Source: Listeria innocua
Lineage (GTDB): Bacteria > Bacillota > Bacilli > Lactobacillales > Listeriaceae
Reading direction: 5' to 3'
Assembly: GCF_028596125.1 (NCBI RefSeq)
Contig: NZ_CP117229.1
Location: 1,348,001-1,412,000 of the forward strand
Length of the DNA: 64,000 nucleotides
Both the position numbers and the translations under genes were made by a program. The notes under the pieces were generated by a model, which worked only from the letters and a program-made list of their open reading frames with translations, was not told the DNA's origin and searched no databases. Below, piece after piece: positions 9,918 to 18,214 of the stretch (position 1 is its first letter; each line of letters begins with the position of its first letter).

Positions 9918-9936
9918 TATATAATTCAATTATATA
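9918..9936. repeat. 19-base AT palindrome upstream of the coiled-coil gene
   Basis: TATATAATT, a central C, and its exact complement. It creates TATAAT on both strands about 40 bases before the minus-strand coiled-coil gene, so it may be the -10 region, an operator or both. No good -35 hexamer accompanies it. Confidence 0.5.
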
Positions 9937-10021
9937 GCATAAAGATGAAAATTTCGAGGGAAAGAAATGAGAAAATTATTTTTAATTGTTTACATAATAT
10001 AATTATCGTAATCTTCTCTTT

Positions 10022-11368
10022 TTATAATGAAGTTAAAGTGTAAAATAATAAGTAGATATTTAAGAATGCGATAAAAATTGCAACAGACCAAGACACTATT
10101 TTTAACCATGGTGAGTTAACGAATTCGCCCATCTTCTGTTTATCACTTGTGAACATAACTAAGGGAATAACAGCGAAAGATAGTTGCATGGAGAGTATTA
10201 CTTGGCTGAAAATAAGCAACTCATTTATTCCATTTGCTCCATAAAGTGCTGTAATAATAACTGCTGGAACAATTGCTAGTACACGGGTTAATAAGCGGCG
10301 TACTACTGGTTTTAGACGGATATTTAAGAAACCTTCCATAACGATTTGACCAGCTAATGTGCCTGTTAATGTCGAATTTTGACCAGAAGCAAGTAAAGCT
10401 ACCGCAAACACCGTACTGGCGATGCTACTTCCAAGTGTTGGGTTAAGTAATTTATAGGCATCTTCAATTCCAGCTACGTTATGTTGTCCAGTAGTATAAA
10501 AGGCAGCAGCAGCTAAAATTAAAATAGATGCATTAATTAATAACGCAATAGTTAAAGAGAACGTTGAATCGATAAATGAAAAACGAATCGCTTCTCTCTT
10601 CCCTTCTTTTGTTCGCGCGTATTGTCTTGTTTGCACGATCGATGAGTGTAAATATAAATTATGCGGCATAACTGTTGCACCAAGAATCCCGAGTGCGATA
10701 TAAAGCATTGCCGGGTTCGTAACGATTTCTGATTGCGGGATAAAACCTTTCGCAATAGCTTGCATATCTGGGTGTGACATGACCATTTCAGCTCCAAAAC
10801 ATACAAGAATCGTCACCATTAAGGTAATAACAATAACTTCTATATAGCGGAAACCTTTATGTTGTAAAAATAATACAAGAAAAATATCTAATGCTGTTAT
10901 ACAAACGCCCCAAATCAAAGGAATGCCAAAGAGTAAATTAAGTGCAATCGCACTACCGATAACTTCAGCAATATCAGTTGCAATAATGGCTAATTCAGCT
11001 AAAATCCATAGGACAAAGCCAAACGGTTTGGAAAAATGATCGCTTGATGCTTGAGCTAAATCGCGCCCAGTCACGATACCTAATTTTGATGCAAGTGATT
11101 GTAGTAAAACGGCTAAAATATTAGAAATTAAAATAACAGATAATAAGGTGTAACCAAACTCCGAACCCCCGGCAATGGATGTCGCCCAGTTTCCAGGATC
11201 AACATAGCCAACTGCAATAAGAGCACCTGGTCCCATAAATGCAAATAATTTCCGGAAGAACTTTGCGTTTTTTGGAATTGCTACTGAATTATTTACTTCG
11301 CTTAAGCTGGGAGCATTCTGTGCTTTTCTCCAGCTTTGTTTTGTGCGTTCTGTTTTTTCCTTTTTCAT
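10022..11368 (-). CDS. mntH: Manganese transporter, NRAMP family
   Basis: MntH imports Mn2+ (and related divalent ions) with protons across the cell membrane. The 448-residue protein has about 11 transmembrane helices. The NRAMP helix-1 motif DPGNWATSIAGG and helix-6 motif GATVMPHNLYLHSS supply metal ligands. An in-frame ATG 20 codons further upstream is rejected because AGGTCAGGGAG precedes the ATG at 11368 and the sigma-A promoter overlaps the longer version. The gene stands alone, with a promoter containing a candidate MntR box, consistent with Mn-dependent repression. Confidence 0.93.
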   Translation of the reverse strand: MKKEKTERTKQSWRKAQNAPSLSEVNNSVAIPKNAKFFRKLFAFMGPGALIAVGYVDPGNWATSIAGGSEFGYTLLSVILISNILAVLLQSLASKLGIVTGRDLAQASSDHFSKPFGFVLWILAELAIIATDIAEVIGSAIALNLLFGIPLIWGVCITALDIFLVLFLQHKGFRYIEVIVITLMVTILVCFGAEMVMSHPDMQAIAKGFIPQSEIVTNPAMLYIALGILGATVMPHNLYLHSSIVQTRQYARTKEGKREAIRFSFIDSTFSLTIALLINASILILAAAAFYTTGQHNVAGIEDAYKLLNPTLGSSIASTVFAVALLASGQNSTLTGTLAGQIVMEGFLNIRLKPVVRRLLTRVLAIVPAVIITALYGANGINELLIFSQVILSMQLSFAVIPLVMFTSDKQKMGEFVNSPWLKIVSWSVAIFIAFLNIYLLFYTLTSL

Positions 11369-11399
11369 GCTCCCTGACCTTCTTTCGTTTATGATAAAA

Positions 11400-11428
11400 A
11401 GTTTACTACGGGAAACATTCTTTGTCAA
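11400..11428 (-). promoter_or_regulatory. mntH promoter with candidate MntR box
   Basis: On the minus strand TTGACA, a 17-base spacer and TAAACT form a near-consensus sigma-A promoter. The spacer and -10 include a partial dyad (GTTT..AAAC, positions 11401-11416) resembling the Bacillus MntR box, placed where a repressor would block RNA polymerase. The promoter is read directly; the operator is inference. Confidence 0.7.
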
Positions 11429-11430
11429 AC

Positions 11431-11473
11431 GAAAAACACAACCTTTTTATGAAGCTGGTAGGTTGTGTTTTCG
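11431..11473 (-). terminator. Terminator of the opuC operon
   Basis: CGAAAACACAACCT pairs with AGGTTGTGTTTTTCG across a 15-base loop on the minus strand, with a T-run in the second arm. It lies eight bases after opuCD and directly abuts the -35 of mntH. Confidence 0.8.
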
Positions 11474-11480
11474 ATTGTTT

Positions 11481-12152
11481 TTATAAGACTTCGGTTAATG
11501 TTTTTCTTTTGTTTTTAACTGGATTTAAAGTACGTTCGACCCATCCAAGAAGTACATCGGCTAATATTGCCATGACTGCTGTTGGGATGGCTCCAGCTAA
11601 AATAATTGCGGTTCCGTTAGTTGCGTTGGTTCCGCGGACTATAATATCACCGAGGCCGCCTGCTCCAACGAATGTCCCGATAGCTGCAACACCAATTGCA
11701 ATAACTAGCGCATTTCGAATACCTGCCATAATGACCGATAAAGCAAGTGGCATTTCGATTAGACGAAGCACTTGCCATTTCGTCATGCCCATCGCTTTAC
11801 CCGATTCAAGAAGTGCCCCATCAACGTTTCTAATGCCCGTATAGGTATTTTTTAGAATTGGGAGTAAAGAATATAGGAACAAGGATAAAACGACTGTATT
11901 CGTCCCTAAGCCCATAATTAGCATAAGTACAGCTAACATTGCGAGCGCTGGGATAGTTTGAATGATATTGGCAATTTGGATAACCCATCCAGCTAAGCGT
12001 TTCTTCCTAGCAATATATACTCCAAGTGGTATCGCTATGATTGCGGCGAAGATAACTCCGTACGCACTCATTAAGAAATGCCGCCAGAACTCTTCCATGA
12101 CATAACTTCCATTTGTTTGGTAATAATCAATTAATTGTTTTAATGTGTCCAT
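11481..12152 (-). CDS. opuCD: Carnitine/choline-type ABC transporter permease OpuCD
   Basis: A 223-residue membrane permease with about six helices and the EAA-loop motif LLESGKAMGMTKWQVLRLIEMP that contacts the ATPase. It is the last gene of opuCA-CB-CC-CD, the carnitine uptake system of Listeria used for osmo- and cryoprotection. It pairs with OpuCB as a heterodimeric channel. It follows opuCC by 14 bases with an AGGAGG-type site, and a terminator hairpin follows the stop. Confidence 0.94.
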   Translation of the reverse strand: MDTLKQLIDYYQTNGSYVMEEFWRHFLMSAYGVIFAAIIAIPLGVYIARKKRLAGWVIQIANIIQTIPALAMLAVLMLIMGLGTNTVVLSLFLYSLLPILKNTYTGIRNVDGALLESGKAMGMTKWQVLRLIEMPLALSVIMAGIRNALVIAIGVAAIGTFVGAGGLGDIIVRGTNATNGTAIILAGAIPTAVMAILADVLLGWVERTLNPVKNKRKTLTEVL

Positions 12153-12166
12153 CTTTTGGCACCTCC

Positions 12167-13093
12167 TTAGTTTTTACCTTCAAAGTAATTATTTTTTTGC
12201 AAGAATTCTTGCGCTACGATGGATGGTTCTTTTAATTTGCCATCTGCTTCATAATTAAGCTTTTGCATTTCTTCTGTTGAGATTTTACCTTTTAACTTAT
12301 TGATAGTAGTTTTTAATTCTGGATGTTTCTTTAAAATTTCATCTGTTGCTAGAGCTGAAGCATCGTATGGTGGGAAGAATTTTTTATCATCTTTTAGTAA
12401 TTTCAAGTTATATGTTGGGATACGGCCGTCTGTTGAATAACCAAGTGCCACATCCATTTGATTGTTTTTAAGTGCGGTATAAATTAAGCCGATTTGCATT
12501 GGGAAAATTTTCTTGAACTCGATGTCATAAGCTTTTGAAAATGCTTTATAACCATCTCCTTCACGTTCCATCCAAGAATTATCGACCCCAGCAGTAAGCT
12601 CATTTTCTACTTTACGCATGTCGCTAACTGTAGTTAAGTTGTATTTTTTAGCAGTATCTTGGCGTACCATAAACACATACGTATTAGCAAAGCCATAAGA
12701 ATCAAACCATGTTTGGTGGAAACGCTCTTCAAATCCTTTTTTTACTGCTGCTAAAGCTTTTTCAGGATCTTTAATAGCATCTTCTCCAAGAGGCCCAACT
12801 AAGTCTGTTCCGGTATATCTTGTCGCTGTAATATCCACATCACCATTTAACATGGCTTGGTGCTGAACGATAGTTGATCCGAGGTTATTTACAATTTCTA
12901 CTTTTAGGCCAGTGTCATGTTCGATTAATTCTTTTAAAATATTGGAAACGATTTGTGATTCTGTCGTGGCCATTGCTCCAATGCGTATTGTATCTTTAGA
13001 ACTGCCTCCAAGTCCTGGTAAAGAGCAACTAGATAAGAAAAGAGAACTAGTTAGTAGTAATACGCTGAATAGCGCGATAAATTTTTTCTTCAT
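12167..13093 (-). CDS. opuCC: Osmolyte-binding lipoprotein OpuCC
   Basis: A 308-residue extracytoplasmic solute-binding protein. The signal peptide MKKKFIALFSVLLLTSSLFL ends in a lipobox (LSSC), so the mature protein is a membrane-anchored lipoprotein. The OpuAC domain contains GDVDITATRYTGTD and FFPPYDASAL. An ORF extension of nine codons upstream is rejected because the SD GGGGGAG lies inside it and the signal peptide begins at this ATG. It binds carnitine (or related betaines) and delivers it to OpuCB/OpuCD. Confidence 0.94.
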   Translation of the reverse strand: MKKKFIALFSVLLLTSSLFLSSCSLPGLGGSSKDTIRIGAMATTESQIVSNILKELIEHDTGLKVEIVNNLGSTIVQHQAMLNGDVDITATRYTGTDLVGPLGEDAIKDPEKALAAVKKGFEERFHQTWFDSYGFANTYVFMVRQDTAKKYNLTTVSDMRKVENELTAGVDNSWMEREGDGYKAFSKAYDIEFKKIFPMQIGLIYTALKNNQMDVALGYSTDGRIPTYNLKLLKDDKKFFPPYDASALATDEILKKHPELKTTINKLKGKISTEEMQKLNYEADGKLKEPSIVAQEFLQKNNYFEGKN

Positions 13094-13094
13094 G

Positions 13095-13751
13095 TTATTC
13101 TCCCCCTTCCTGAGCTTCACGGATGGCTTTTGGAGTTAAACGATACTCTAATTTTCCAAGCGCGAATTCTACTACAAGGGCTAAAATAGTTACTGGGATT
13201 GCTCCGCCAAGAATTAAATCTGGACGATATAAGTTTAAGCCATTAAAAATAAAGTCTCCAAGTCCACCAGCTCCAATATATGAAGCAAGCGTTGCCCAAG
13301 CGATAACGTACACAGCTGATAAACGGATACCAGCCATAATTACTGATATAGAGTTAGGGATTTCGACATTAATGATTAATTGCCAATTCGTCATGCCCAT
13401 ACCACGACCAGATTCGATTAAATTTTTATCGACTCCTCGAACTCCAATAAAAGTATTACGCAGGATTGGTAAAAGTGCGTAAATAAACAGTGCAATAATC
13501 GCTGGTAATGTACCGACCCCAAGAAACGGGATAATAAATGCTAAAATAGCGAGTGAAGGAACCGTTTGAAGAACACTAACCACGCCAATAACAAAATTTG
13601 CTACTTTTGGTGAACGCGTCAGTAAAATTCCAACAGGAACGGCAACTGCAATCCCTAAAATTACAGCAGATAAGGAGATGAAAAGATGTTGCCATGTTTG
13701 AACAAGCAAGTTATGGCCGTTTTCTTGAAAAAAAGTAACAATTGCGTCCAT
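13095..13751 (-). CDS. opuCB: Carnitine/choline-type ABC transporter permease OpuCB
   Basis: A 218-residue permease with about six transmembrane segments and the EAA-loop motif [22 protein letters not shown]. It is close in layout to OpuCD and to the N-terminal half of BilEB. It lies three bases after opuCA and one base before opuCC, so the operon is tightly packed. Confidence 0.94.
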   Translation of the reverse strand: MDAIVTFFQENGHNLLVQTWQHLFISLSAVILGIAVAVPVGILLTRSPKVANFVIGVVSVLQTVPSLAILAFIIPFLGVGTLPAIIALFIYALLPILRNTFIGVRGVDKNLIESGRGMGMTNWQLIINVEIPNSISVIMAGIRLSAVYVIAWATLASYIGAGGLGDFIFNGLNLYRPDLILGGAIPVTILALVVEFALGKLEYRLTPKAIREAQEGGE

Positions 13752-13754
13752 AGC

Positions 13755-14948
13755 TTATCCCTCCTGCTTCATTTCTGGTTCTGTCGTTTCGGAATCCGCT
13801 TGTTCCTCCTGATTTTCTGCCACATTATCTATCGTTCCCCAAATGGAATCATAAACAATATCTACTAAACTGGCACGAGTTACAATCCCAACAAGGCGTT
13901 TGTCCTTGTCAACTACAGGAATATATTTATAACCACGTTTTAGAATCCGTTGTACAGTATCACGGAGTAAGGTATCTTCATACACGTAAAATACATTTTT
14001 CTCGATAATATCCATCACAGAAGTTGCTGTGCGGCGATTTAAATCGATTTGCTCTACGTCGATAAATCCTTTTAACACATTACCTTCATCCACTACAAGT
14101 AACGTATCTACTCGTTTTTCTTTCATGACTGTAATGGCAGCTTGTAGAGATTTATCTGCTGTAATAGACACTGGATTCGTGTTCATAATTTGTGCTACTT
14201 GTGTAACATCAGGTTTTGCCTCAATTAGACGGTCTTTACCAATGAAATCTTCTACAAATGAATTTGCCGGGTTACGTAGAATTTCATCTGGTGTATCAAA
14301 CTGAACGATTTCGCCAGCTTTCATAATAACGATACGGTCTGCGAGTTTAATCGCTTCATCCATATCGTGGGTAACGAAAATAATTGTTTTTCCAAGTTCT
14401 TTTTGTAAATTCTTGAATTCTTCTTGTAGAGAATCCCGAGTAATTGGATCCAGTGCTCCGAATGGTTCATCCATTAGAATTAAATTTTGTTCTGCTGCAA
14501 GCGCTCGCAAAACACCGATACGTTGTTGTTGTCCACCACTTAATTCATAAGGATAGCGGTCTAAAAACTCTTCTGGCAAATCAACTAATTTAATTAATTC
14601 TTTCGCCCGTTCTTGTTTTTTCTCTTCGGACCATTTAAGTAATTTTGGTACAAGGACGATATTCTCTCTAATCGTCATATGTGGCATCAAGCCAATTTGC
14701 TGAATAACATAACCAATAGAACGTCTTAGTTTGACGGGATCTTCCGCCATGATGTCTTTATCATTAATAAATATTTTTCCTTCTGTAGGTTCAATAAGCC
14801 GGTTAATCATCTTCATTGTCGTCGTTTTCCCACAACCACTTGGACCGATAAAACAAACAAATTCTCCTTTATCGATGTTAAGTGTTAGATCATTAACAGC
14901 TTTTTTGCCCCCTTTATAAGTCTTCGTTACGTGTTCGAATTTTAACAC
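13755..14948 (-). CDS. opuCA: Carnitine/choline-type ABC transporter ATPase OpuCA
   Basis: A 397-residue ATPase: Walker [10 protein letters not shown] near residue 36, signature LSGGQQQRIG, Walker B NLILMDEPFGALD, then two CBS domains (about 255-310 and 315-375), which in OpuA-type transporters sense ionic strength. The start is GTG at 14948 with GGAGGTG eight bases upstream. A longer open frame reaching 15161 is rejected: it has no start signal and crosses the promoter. It is the first gene of the opuC operon, transcribed from sigma-B and probably sigma-A promoters. Confidence 0.95.
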   Translation of the reverse strand: MLKFEHVTKTYKGGKKAVNDLTLNIDKGEFVCFIGPSGCGKTTTMKMINRLIEPTEGKIFINDKDIMAEDPVKLRRSIGYVIQQIGLMPHMTIRENIVLVPKLLKWSEEKKQERAKELIKLVDLPEEFLDRYPYELSGGQQQRIGVLRALAAEQNLILMDEPFGALDPITRDSLQEEFKNLQKELGKTIIFVTHDMDEAIKLADRIVIMKAGEIVQFDTPDEILRNPANSFVEDFIGKDRLIEAKPDVTQVAQIMNTNPVSITADKSLQAAITVMKEKRVDTLLVVDEGNVLKGFIDVEQIDLNRRTATSVMDIIEKNVFYVYEDTLLRDTVQRILKRGYKYIPVVDKDKRLVGIVTRASLVDIVYDSIWGTIDNVAENQEEQADSETTEPEMKQEG

Positions 14949-15007
14949 GCTTATACACCTCCATTTTTTCTTTACCACTACCAAAAAAATTGGCAATCGA
15001 TAAATCT

Positions 15008-15033
15008 TTTCCCTAACTAGTAATGATTTAAAC
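15008..15033 (-). promoter_or_regulatory. Sigma-B promoter of opuC
   Basis: On the minus strand GTTTAA, a 14-base spacer, then GGGAAA, about 60 bases before the opuCA start. This matches the general-stress consensus, and sigma-B control of opuC is established in L. monocytogenes. Confidence 0.85.
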
Positions 15034-15140
15034 TTTTTAAATACAAAAAAACAGCTTAAAGACAGTGTGGCATTCAAACGGAAGTTACTAAACAAGATGA
15101 TTTCGTACTTGTGGCACGTAAAGAACATCGCTGCTAAACT

Positions 15141-15169
15141 TATAATCGTAAAAATGGACATTGTGACAA
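15141..15169 (-). promoter_or_regulatory. Possible sigma-A promoter of opuC
   Basis: On the minus strand TTGTCA, a 17-base spacer, then ATTATA. It lies about 110 bases upstream of the sigma-B promoter. It is a candidate housekeeping promoter; the -10 match is imperfect. Confidence 0.5.
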
Positions 15170-15204
15170 GCTGTAATACAGTATTTATTCTATTATAACA
15201 TACT

Positions 15205-15240
15205 AAAAAGCCCTATTAGCATTTACTAACAGGGCTTTCC
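15205..15240 (-). terminator. thiT terminator
   Basis: AAAGCCCT and AGGGCTTT arms with an additional inner TTAG/CTAA pairing, followed on the minus strand by a T-rich tail. It begins two bases after the thiT stop. Confidence 0.8.
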
Positions 15241-15241
15241 T

Positions 15242-15802
15242 TTATTTAGGTAAGAATAATTTAGGCGTTGTTTTGAGTAGTATCGAGATAACTATTCCAC
15301 AAACAACGACGGTTCCGAGGCAGCTAGCTCCGTTCATCACTGCTGAAAATAGTTGTGCTCCCCAACCTTGAAAAGCATAAGCGCCCCAAAATAAAACGCC
15401 AGCTACATAATGCCAGAAATATCTAGCCACACCACCAATAATCATGGTTCCCCACGCCCACTCGATGGCTTTTTTTAGTTGGTTAGCAGCTAAATTACTT
15501 CGAACTTGTTTACTAAATACTCCGCTGAAAGCAATAAAACTGAAGGCCAGGATATATTCAATAATTGCCTGAGATGGCATTAAAATATAAGCTTTCCCTG
15601 TTAAAAAATGTAGTAACCCCCATAAAAGCCCAGCAAATCCAGCCGCCCAAAAACCGCGACGAATTGCAATAACGTACATTGGAATCATTCCTAGTGAAAT
15701 CGAAAAACTGGAACCAATGTCCAGCGGGATAAAGCTTAGTACCATCGCAACTGCAGCAAAGATAGCACATTCAAGTAAAATAATTAATCGTTTGTTTTGC
15801 AT
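15242..15802 (-). CDS. thiT: Thiamine ECF transporter S component
   Basis: A 186-residue membrane protein with about six helices and the ThiT/YuaJ pattern: SFSISLGMIPMYVIAIRRG, GLLWGLLHFLTG and FWHYVAGVLFWGAYAFQGW. It is the high-affinity thiamine-binding subunit that works with the shared EcfAA'T energising module, encoded elsewhere. The TPP riboswitch in the leader supports a thiamine role independently of homology. Monocistronic, with its own terminator. Confidence 0.95.
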   Translation of the reverse strand: MQNKRLIILLECAIFAAVAMVLSFIPLDIGSSFSISLGMIPMYVIAIRRGFWAAGFAGLLWGLLHFLTGKAYILMPSQAIIEYILAFSFIAFSGVFSKQVRSNLAANQLKKAIEWAWGTMIIGGVARYFWHYVAGVLFWGAYAFQGWGAQLFSAVMNGASCLGTVVVCGIVISILLKTTPKLFLPK

Positions 15803-15877
15803 AAAAAATAAACTCCCCTCTTCTTTTTGGTCAAAAACGTACCCCAGAAGAAAGCAGTTTCTATTGTTAGAAATGCA

Positions 15878-15978
15878 ATCGCCACAATCCCTACGCTCGT
15901 ATTAACGAACAGGTTCAAAGGGTCAGAATCCAAAAACACGCGGATTCAATCTCAGCTAAGAAGCCCCCCCTGTGGTAA
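15878..15978 (-). promoter_or_regulatory. TPP riboswitch (thi-box)
   Basis: On the minus strand ACAGGGGGGGC, then CTGAGATTGAATCC, then ACCCTTTGAACCTG, GTTAATAC and GCGTAGGGA appear in the canonical order of the thiamine pyrophosphate aptamer. It sits in the leader of thiT, which it should repress when TPP is abundant. The region between the aptamer and thiT (15803-15877) is the expression platform; I did not resolve a clear terminator there. Confidence 0.93.
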
Positions 15979-16049
15979 CGTCTATGAAATTATCGTACAA
16001 CAATCATTATAGCATGAGATGTTTTTTTGTAAAGAATTATTTGTTTTCT

Positions 16050-16433
16050 TTAATCATTTGCAGAAAATCTTACAGTGTTTTGAGCTTTTTTTGGTAGTTT
16101 ATCAAAAATTAGCTGATAACTATTTTTAATTAAAGCAAATTCTGTTTCCGCTTCGACATCATATTCTTCATTAATCACAAGTGTAATCCAATGTTTTTTA
16201 TTTAAGTGATAGCCGGGTTTTATACTCATATATTCATCGCGCAATAAATCAATTCTCTCAGGCTGGCATTTAACACTGACATATAAATCCCCGTGATACA
16301 TATGGATGAGCGCAAATATTTTCGCGCCAATTGTTAAAGCATGTGTTTTAGAATCAAATGGAAATGTTTCCTTAGCACCTTGCAAACTAAGGCAAAGCGC
16401 GACTTTTTCTTGTAAAGTTTGCTGATAATCCAT
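16050..16433 (-). CDS. MmcQ/YjbR family protein
   Basis: A 127-residue protein of the MmcQ/YjbR (CyaY-like fold) family. Family hallmarks are KETFPFDSKTHALTIGAKIFAL near the N-terminus, VSVKCQPERIDLLRD in the middle, and GYHLNKKHWITLVIN. These small DNA-binding-like proteins have no established function. RBS AGGAGGG precedes the ATG. It is divergent from the ABC-F gene. Confidence 0.85.
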   Translation of the reverse strand: MDYQQTLQEKVALCLSLQGAKETFPFDSKTHALTIGAKIFALIHMYHGDLYVSVKCQPERIDLLRDEYMSIKPGYHLNKKHWITLVINEEYDVEAETEFALIKNSYQLIFDKLPKKAQNTVRFSAND

Positions 16434-16456
16434 TTAGCTTCCCTCCTTATTTTTCA

Positions 16457-16465
16457 ATTATAACA
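16457..16465 (-). promoter_or_regulatory. Extended -10 promoter for the MmcQ/YjbR gene
   Basis: TGTTATAAT on the minus strand, 24 bases upstream of the ATG. The -35 hexamer is weak, so recognition would rest on the extended -10. Confidence 0.5.
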
Positions 16466-16572
16466 TTTATTTATGCGTGTAAGCTTTCTTTGCTGAACTA
16501 ACCATGTTAAAATAGAAGCAATTGTGCTTTTTCTGATTTCAAGAAGAAGTAACTTAGTATTGGAGGAAGAAA

Positions 16573-18174
16573 ATGTTAACTGTAAATAATGTTGGCTTAC
16601 GCTACGGCGATAAAAAGCTATTTGAAGATGTTTCAATTAAATTTTTACCAGGTAACTGTTATGGTCTTATTGGAGCAAACGGTGCTGGTAAATCAACGTT
16701 CCTAAAAGTGCTTTCTGGCGAGCTTGATTCTCAAAGTGGTAATGTTCATATTGGTTCAGGTGAGCGTCTCGCTGTCCTTCGCCAAGATCATTTCCAGTAT
16801 GATGATGAACTTGTTCTTAACACTGTAATAATGGGACATGAACGTCTATACAAAATTATGGACGAAAAAAATGCCATTTACATGAAAGAAGATTTCAGTG
16901 ATGAAGATGGTATTCGCGCTGCTGAACTTGAAGGCGAATTTGCTGAATTAGATGGTTGGGAAGCAGAATCTGACGCCGCTGTTTTATTAAATGGCTTAGG
17001 TATCCCTACTGACTTACACGGCAAACTAATGAAAGATTTAACTGGTGGAGAAAAAGTGAAAGTGCTTCTTGCACAAGCTTTATTCGGTAAACCAGATATC
17101 TTACTTCTGGATGAGCCTACCAACCACCTTGACATCCGTGCGATTCACTGGTTGGAAGAATTTTTAATCAACTTTGATAATACTGTTATCGTAGTATCCC
17201 ATGACCGTCACTTCTTAAATAAAGTATGTACGCACATTGCGGATCTTGATTTCAGCAAAATTAAATTATATGTCGGAAACTATGATTTCTGGTATGAATC
17301 AAGCCAATTAGCACAAACAATGATGGGCGATCGTAATAAGAAAAAAGAAGAAAAAATGAAAGAATTACAAGACTTTATTGCTCGTTTCAGTGCGAACGCA
17401 TCGAAATCAAAACAAGCAACAAGTCGTAAAAAAATGCTCGAAAAAATCACGCTGGAAGATATTCAACCTTCTAGTCGTCGTTACCCTTTCATTCAGTTCA
17501 AACCGGACCGTGAAGTTGGGAATGACCTACTAACTGTAACAAACTTGTCTAAAACAATTGATGGCGTGAAGATTCTTGATAATCTTTCCTTCTCGATTAA
17601 CCGTAATGACAAAGTTGCTTTAGTTGGCGATGATGAAGTTGCTAAAACCGTTCTTTTCCAAATCCTTGCTGGTGAAATGGAACCTGATGAAGGTAGCTAT
17701 AAATGGGGCATCACAACAAGCCAAAGCTATTTCCCGAAAGATAACTCAGAGTTCTTTGAGGAAAACGACATGAGTCTTGTGGAATGGTTACGTCAGTTCT
17801 CTCCTGAAGATGATAGTGAAGCATTCTTACGCGGCTTCCTTGGACGTATGCTATTCAGTGGTGATGAAGTACTGAAAAAAGTACGCGTTTTATCTGGTGG
17901 AGAAAAAGTTCGTTGTATGTTATCCAAAATGATGCTTTCAGGTTCAAATGTTCTTTTACTTGATGAACCTACTAACCACTTGGACTTAGAATCGATCACT
18001 GCATTAAATAATGGTCTTGAAGCGTTCAAAGGCGCTATGATCTTTGCATCGCATGACCATCAGTTACTACAAACTATCGCAACTCGTATTATTAACTTAT
18101 CAAAAGATCAATTTTATAATAAAGAAATTTCTTATGATGAATATTTAAAAGAAGTTATGAATGTAGCTGAATAA
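16573..18174 (+). CDS. ABC-F family ATPase, YkpA/YbiT type
   Basis: A 533-residue soluble protein with two ABC domains and no membrane segment. NBD1 has Walker A GANGAGKST (about 34-42), signature LTGGEKVK and Walker B ILLLDEPTNHLDI. A linker with a basic RNKKKEEKMKELQDF helix follows. NBD2 has signature LSGGEKVR and LLLDEPTNHLDLE, but its P-loop reads GDDEVAKT, lacking the usual Gly before Lys. ABC-F proteins act on ribosomes; the YkpA/YbiT subgroup is not the antibiotic-resistance type. The ATG follows TTGGAGGAAGAAA. Confidence 0.9.
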   Translation: MLTVNNVGLRYGDKKLFEDVSIKFLPGNCYGLIGANGAGKSTFLKVLSGELDSQSGNVHIGSGERLAVLRQDHFQYDDELVLNTVIMGHERLYKIMDEKNAIYMKEDFSDEDGIRAAELEGEFAELDGWEAESDAAVLLNGLGIPTDLHGKLMKDLTGGEKVKVLLAQALFGKPDILLLDEPTNHLDIRAIHWLEEFLINFDNTVIVVSHDRHFLNKVCTHIADLDFSKIKLYVGNYDFWYESSQLAQTMMGDRNKKKEEKMKELQDFIARFSANASKSKQATSRKKMLEKITLEDIQPSSRRYPFIQFKPDREVGNDLLTVTNLSKTIDGVKILDNLSFSINRNDKVALVGDDEVAKTVLFQILAGEMEPDEGSYKWGITTSQSYFPKDNSEFFEENDMSLVEWLRQFSPEDDSEAFLRGFLGRMLFSGDEVLKKVRVLSGGEKVRCMLSKMMLSGSNVLLLDEPTNHLDLESITALNNGLEAFKGAMIFASHDHQLLQTIATRIINLSKDQFYNKEISYDEYLKEVMNVAE

Positions 18175-18180
18175 ATAAAA

Positions 18181-18214
18181 AAACAATATCCCATTTCCGG
18201 GATATTGTTTTTTT
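18181..18214. terminator. Bidirectional terminator
   Basis: AAACAATATCCC, a six-base loop and the perfect complement followed by a T-run. It serves the ABC-F gene and the convergent membrane-protein gene. Confidence 0.9.

Noticed and set aside
14949-15161. 70-codon N-terminal extension of OpuCA
   Set aside because: No start signal, crosses the sigma-B promoter, and the GTG at 14948 has a perfect SD.
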